NCBI GenBank assembly: GCA_023230665.1
Contig: JALNWY010000173.1
Span: forward strand, 1 to 6,372
Source: Deltaproteobacteria bacterium
Lineage (GTDB): Bacteria; Desulfobacterota; Desulfomonilia; UBA1062
Direction: 5' to 3'
DNA: 6,372 nt
Shown here piece by piece: positions 6,092 to 6,372 of this stretch. How positions within the stretch are numbered: position 1 is the stretch's first letter; each line of letters begins with the position of its first letter. A program made the position numbers and the translations under genes. A model generated the notes under the pieces. It made no database searches. It was given only the letters and a program-made list of their open reading frames with translations, and was not told the origin of the DNA.

Positions 6092-6246
6092 TGCTGGACG
6101 AGGACGCTGTATCGGGAAAAACAGACAGGCAATCTTTCCCTTACAAAACTATAATGCCCGTTCTTGTAAAGAAGGAACGGAACAAGGTGTGGACAAACCA
6201 TATTTTCAAGCTTCAGGTGAGCCTGAACAAAGATGATCTTCAGTGA
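6091..6246 (+). CDS. Possible 51-residue ORF, stop-start overlap with upstream gene
   Basis: ATG 6091 overlaps the preceding stop (TAATG) and opens a 51-codon frame ending at TGA 6244-6246. The product is polar and basic (for example PVLVKKERNKVWTNHIFKLQ), with no signal peptide, membrane segment or motif that I recognise. There is no ribosome site, so translation would depend on coupling to the upstream gene. The frame contains a hairpin (6158-6180), and its last 7 bases overlap the end of the - strand gene. It could be a real small protein, the decayed end of a longer gene, or simply an open stretch between convergent genes. Confidence 0.3.
   Translation: MLDEDAVSGKTDRQSFPYKTIMPVLVKKERNKVWTNHIFKLQVSLNKDDLQ
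6158..6180 (-). terminator. Hairpin, possible terminator for the - strand gene
   Basis: CCGTTCTT (6158-6165) can pair with AGGAACGG (6173-6180), giving an 8-bp stem with one G-U pair (when read as + strand RNA) and a 7-base loop. On the + strand the following bases (aacaaggtg) are not T-rich. On the - strand the stem is followed by GCATTATAGTTTT, which is moderately T-rich, about 60 bases after that gene's stop. A weak terminator for leftward transcription is therefore the more plausible reading, though the T-run is imperfect. Confidence 0.3.
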
Positions 6247-6372
6247 CTGAGAATCCGGATATACGCGGCATCGTTCTCCACCAGGATGTCGGCCTTGGCG
6301 ATCTGCCTGCGCTTGAGGTTTTCCATGGCGTCGAAAAGGCTGCCCTTGATCTCCATGACATGGCAGATGGAG
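6240..6372 (-). CDS. C-terminal part of an unidentified protein (5' end outside window)
   Basis: On the - strand the frame is open from the window edge (first full codon at 6371-6369) to a stop whose complement is TCA 6240-6242. It gives 43 residues ending in DILVENDAAYIRILSH. The codons mostly end in G or C (for example atc, aag, ggc, gac, gcc, ctg, gtg, gag), and the peptide has a helix-like segment (LFDAMENLKRRQIAKA) followed by a strand-like end, so it reads as real coding sequence. The + strand frame over the same bases is also open but gives an implausible composition. I do not recognise the family from this fragment. Its stop lies inside the last codons of the 51-residue ORF, so the two would converge with a 7-base overlap. 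Confidence 0.65.
   Translation of the reverse strand, partial: SICHVMEIKGSLFDAMENLKRRQIAKADILVENDAAYIRILSH

Noticed and set aside
6150..6155. Perfect TATAAT on the + strand
   Set aside because: No -35 element lies 16-18 bases upstream, there is no extended -10, and no gene starts downstream on that strand.
6247..6372. Open + strand frame at the right edge
   Set aside because: The same bases read on the - strand give a normal-looking protein end with G/C-ending codons; the + frame is Arg/Ser/Leu-rich and looks like its shadow.

Overview
The window is a type IV pilus minor-pilin operon read on the + strand. It follows the 3' end of a comEC-like competence gene and meets the end of a gene on the - strand at the right edge. 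The order is comEC (3' part), fimT/gspH-type, pilW-type, pilV-type, pilX-type, pilY1, a small secreted protein of unknown function, and a possible 51-residue ORF. Gram-negative type IVa pilus genes with a large PilY1 and moderate GC (about 38 to 65 % in the 60-base rows I counted) suggest a proteobacterium, perhaps a Desulfobacterota/'Deltaproteobacteria' relative. That placement is inference from protein style, not from a marker gene.

Layout: positions 2-268 hold the metallo-beta-lactamase-like C-terminus of ComEC. Positions 269-322 are a short gap opening with a perfect inverted repeat that overlaps the comEC stop. Four minor pilins fill 323-2405 with tight spacing: a 4-bp ATGA overlap, then gaps of 25, 13 and 4 bases. 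Positions 2410-5619 are pilY1 (1069 aa), with a signal peptide, a VWA domain with an intact MIDAS site, a PilC-type C-terminal domain and several DxDxDG calcium-type loops. Positions 5636-6091 encode a 151-aa exported protein that I cannot name. Its stop overlaps the start of a 51-codon ORF (6091-6246), whose own stop interlocks with the stop of a - strand gene entering from the right edge.

How they work together: in characterised systems the minor pilins FimT/FimU, PilW, PilV and PilX form a T2SS GspH/J/I/K-like complex that, with PilY1, primes pilus assembly and sits at the tip. PilY1 supplies adhesion, mechanosensing and calcium-dependent control of retraction. ComEC forms the inner-membrane channel for transforming DNA, and such pili often perform DNA uptake, so the neighbourhood hints at a competence-linked pilus. 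The part with least precedent is the pair of ORFs after pilY1. Most of the rest is a recognisable system with some odd details: an altered histidine motif in ComEC, G7 tracts in fimT and pilY1, a long PilV leader, and the W-before-V order. I saw no RNA genes, CRISPR array, insertion sequence or attachment site.
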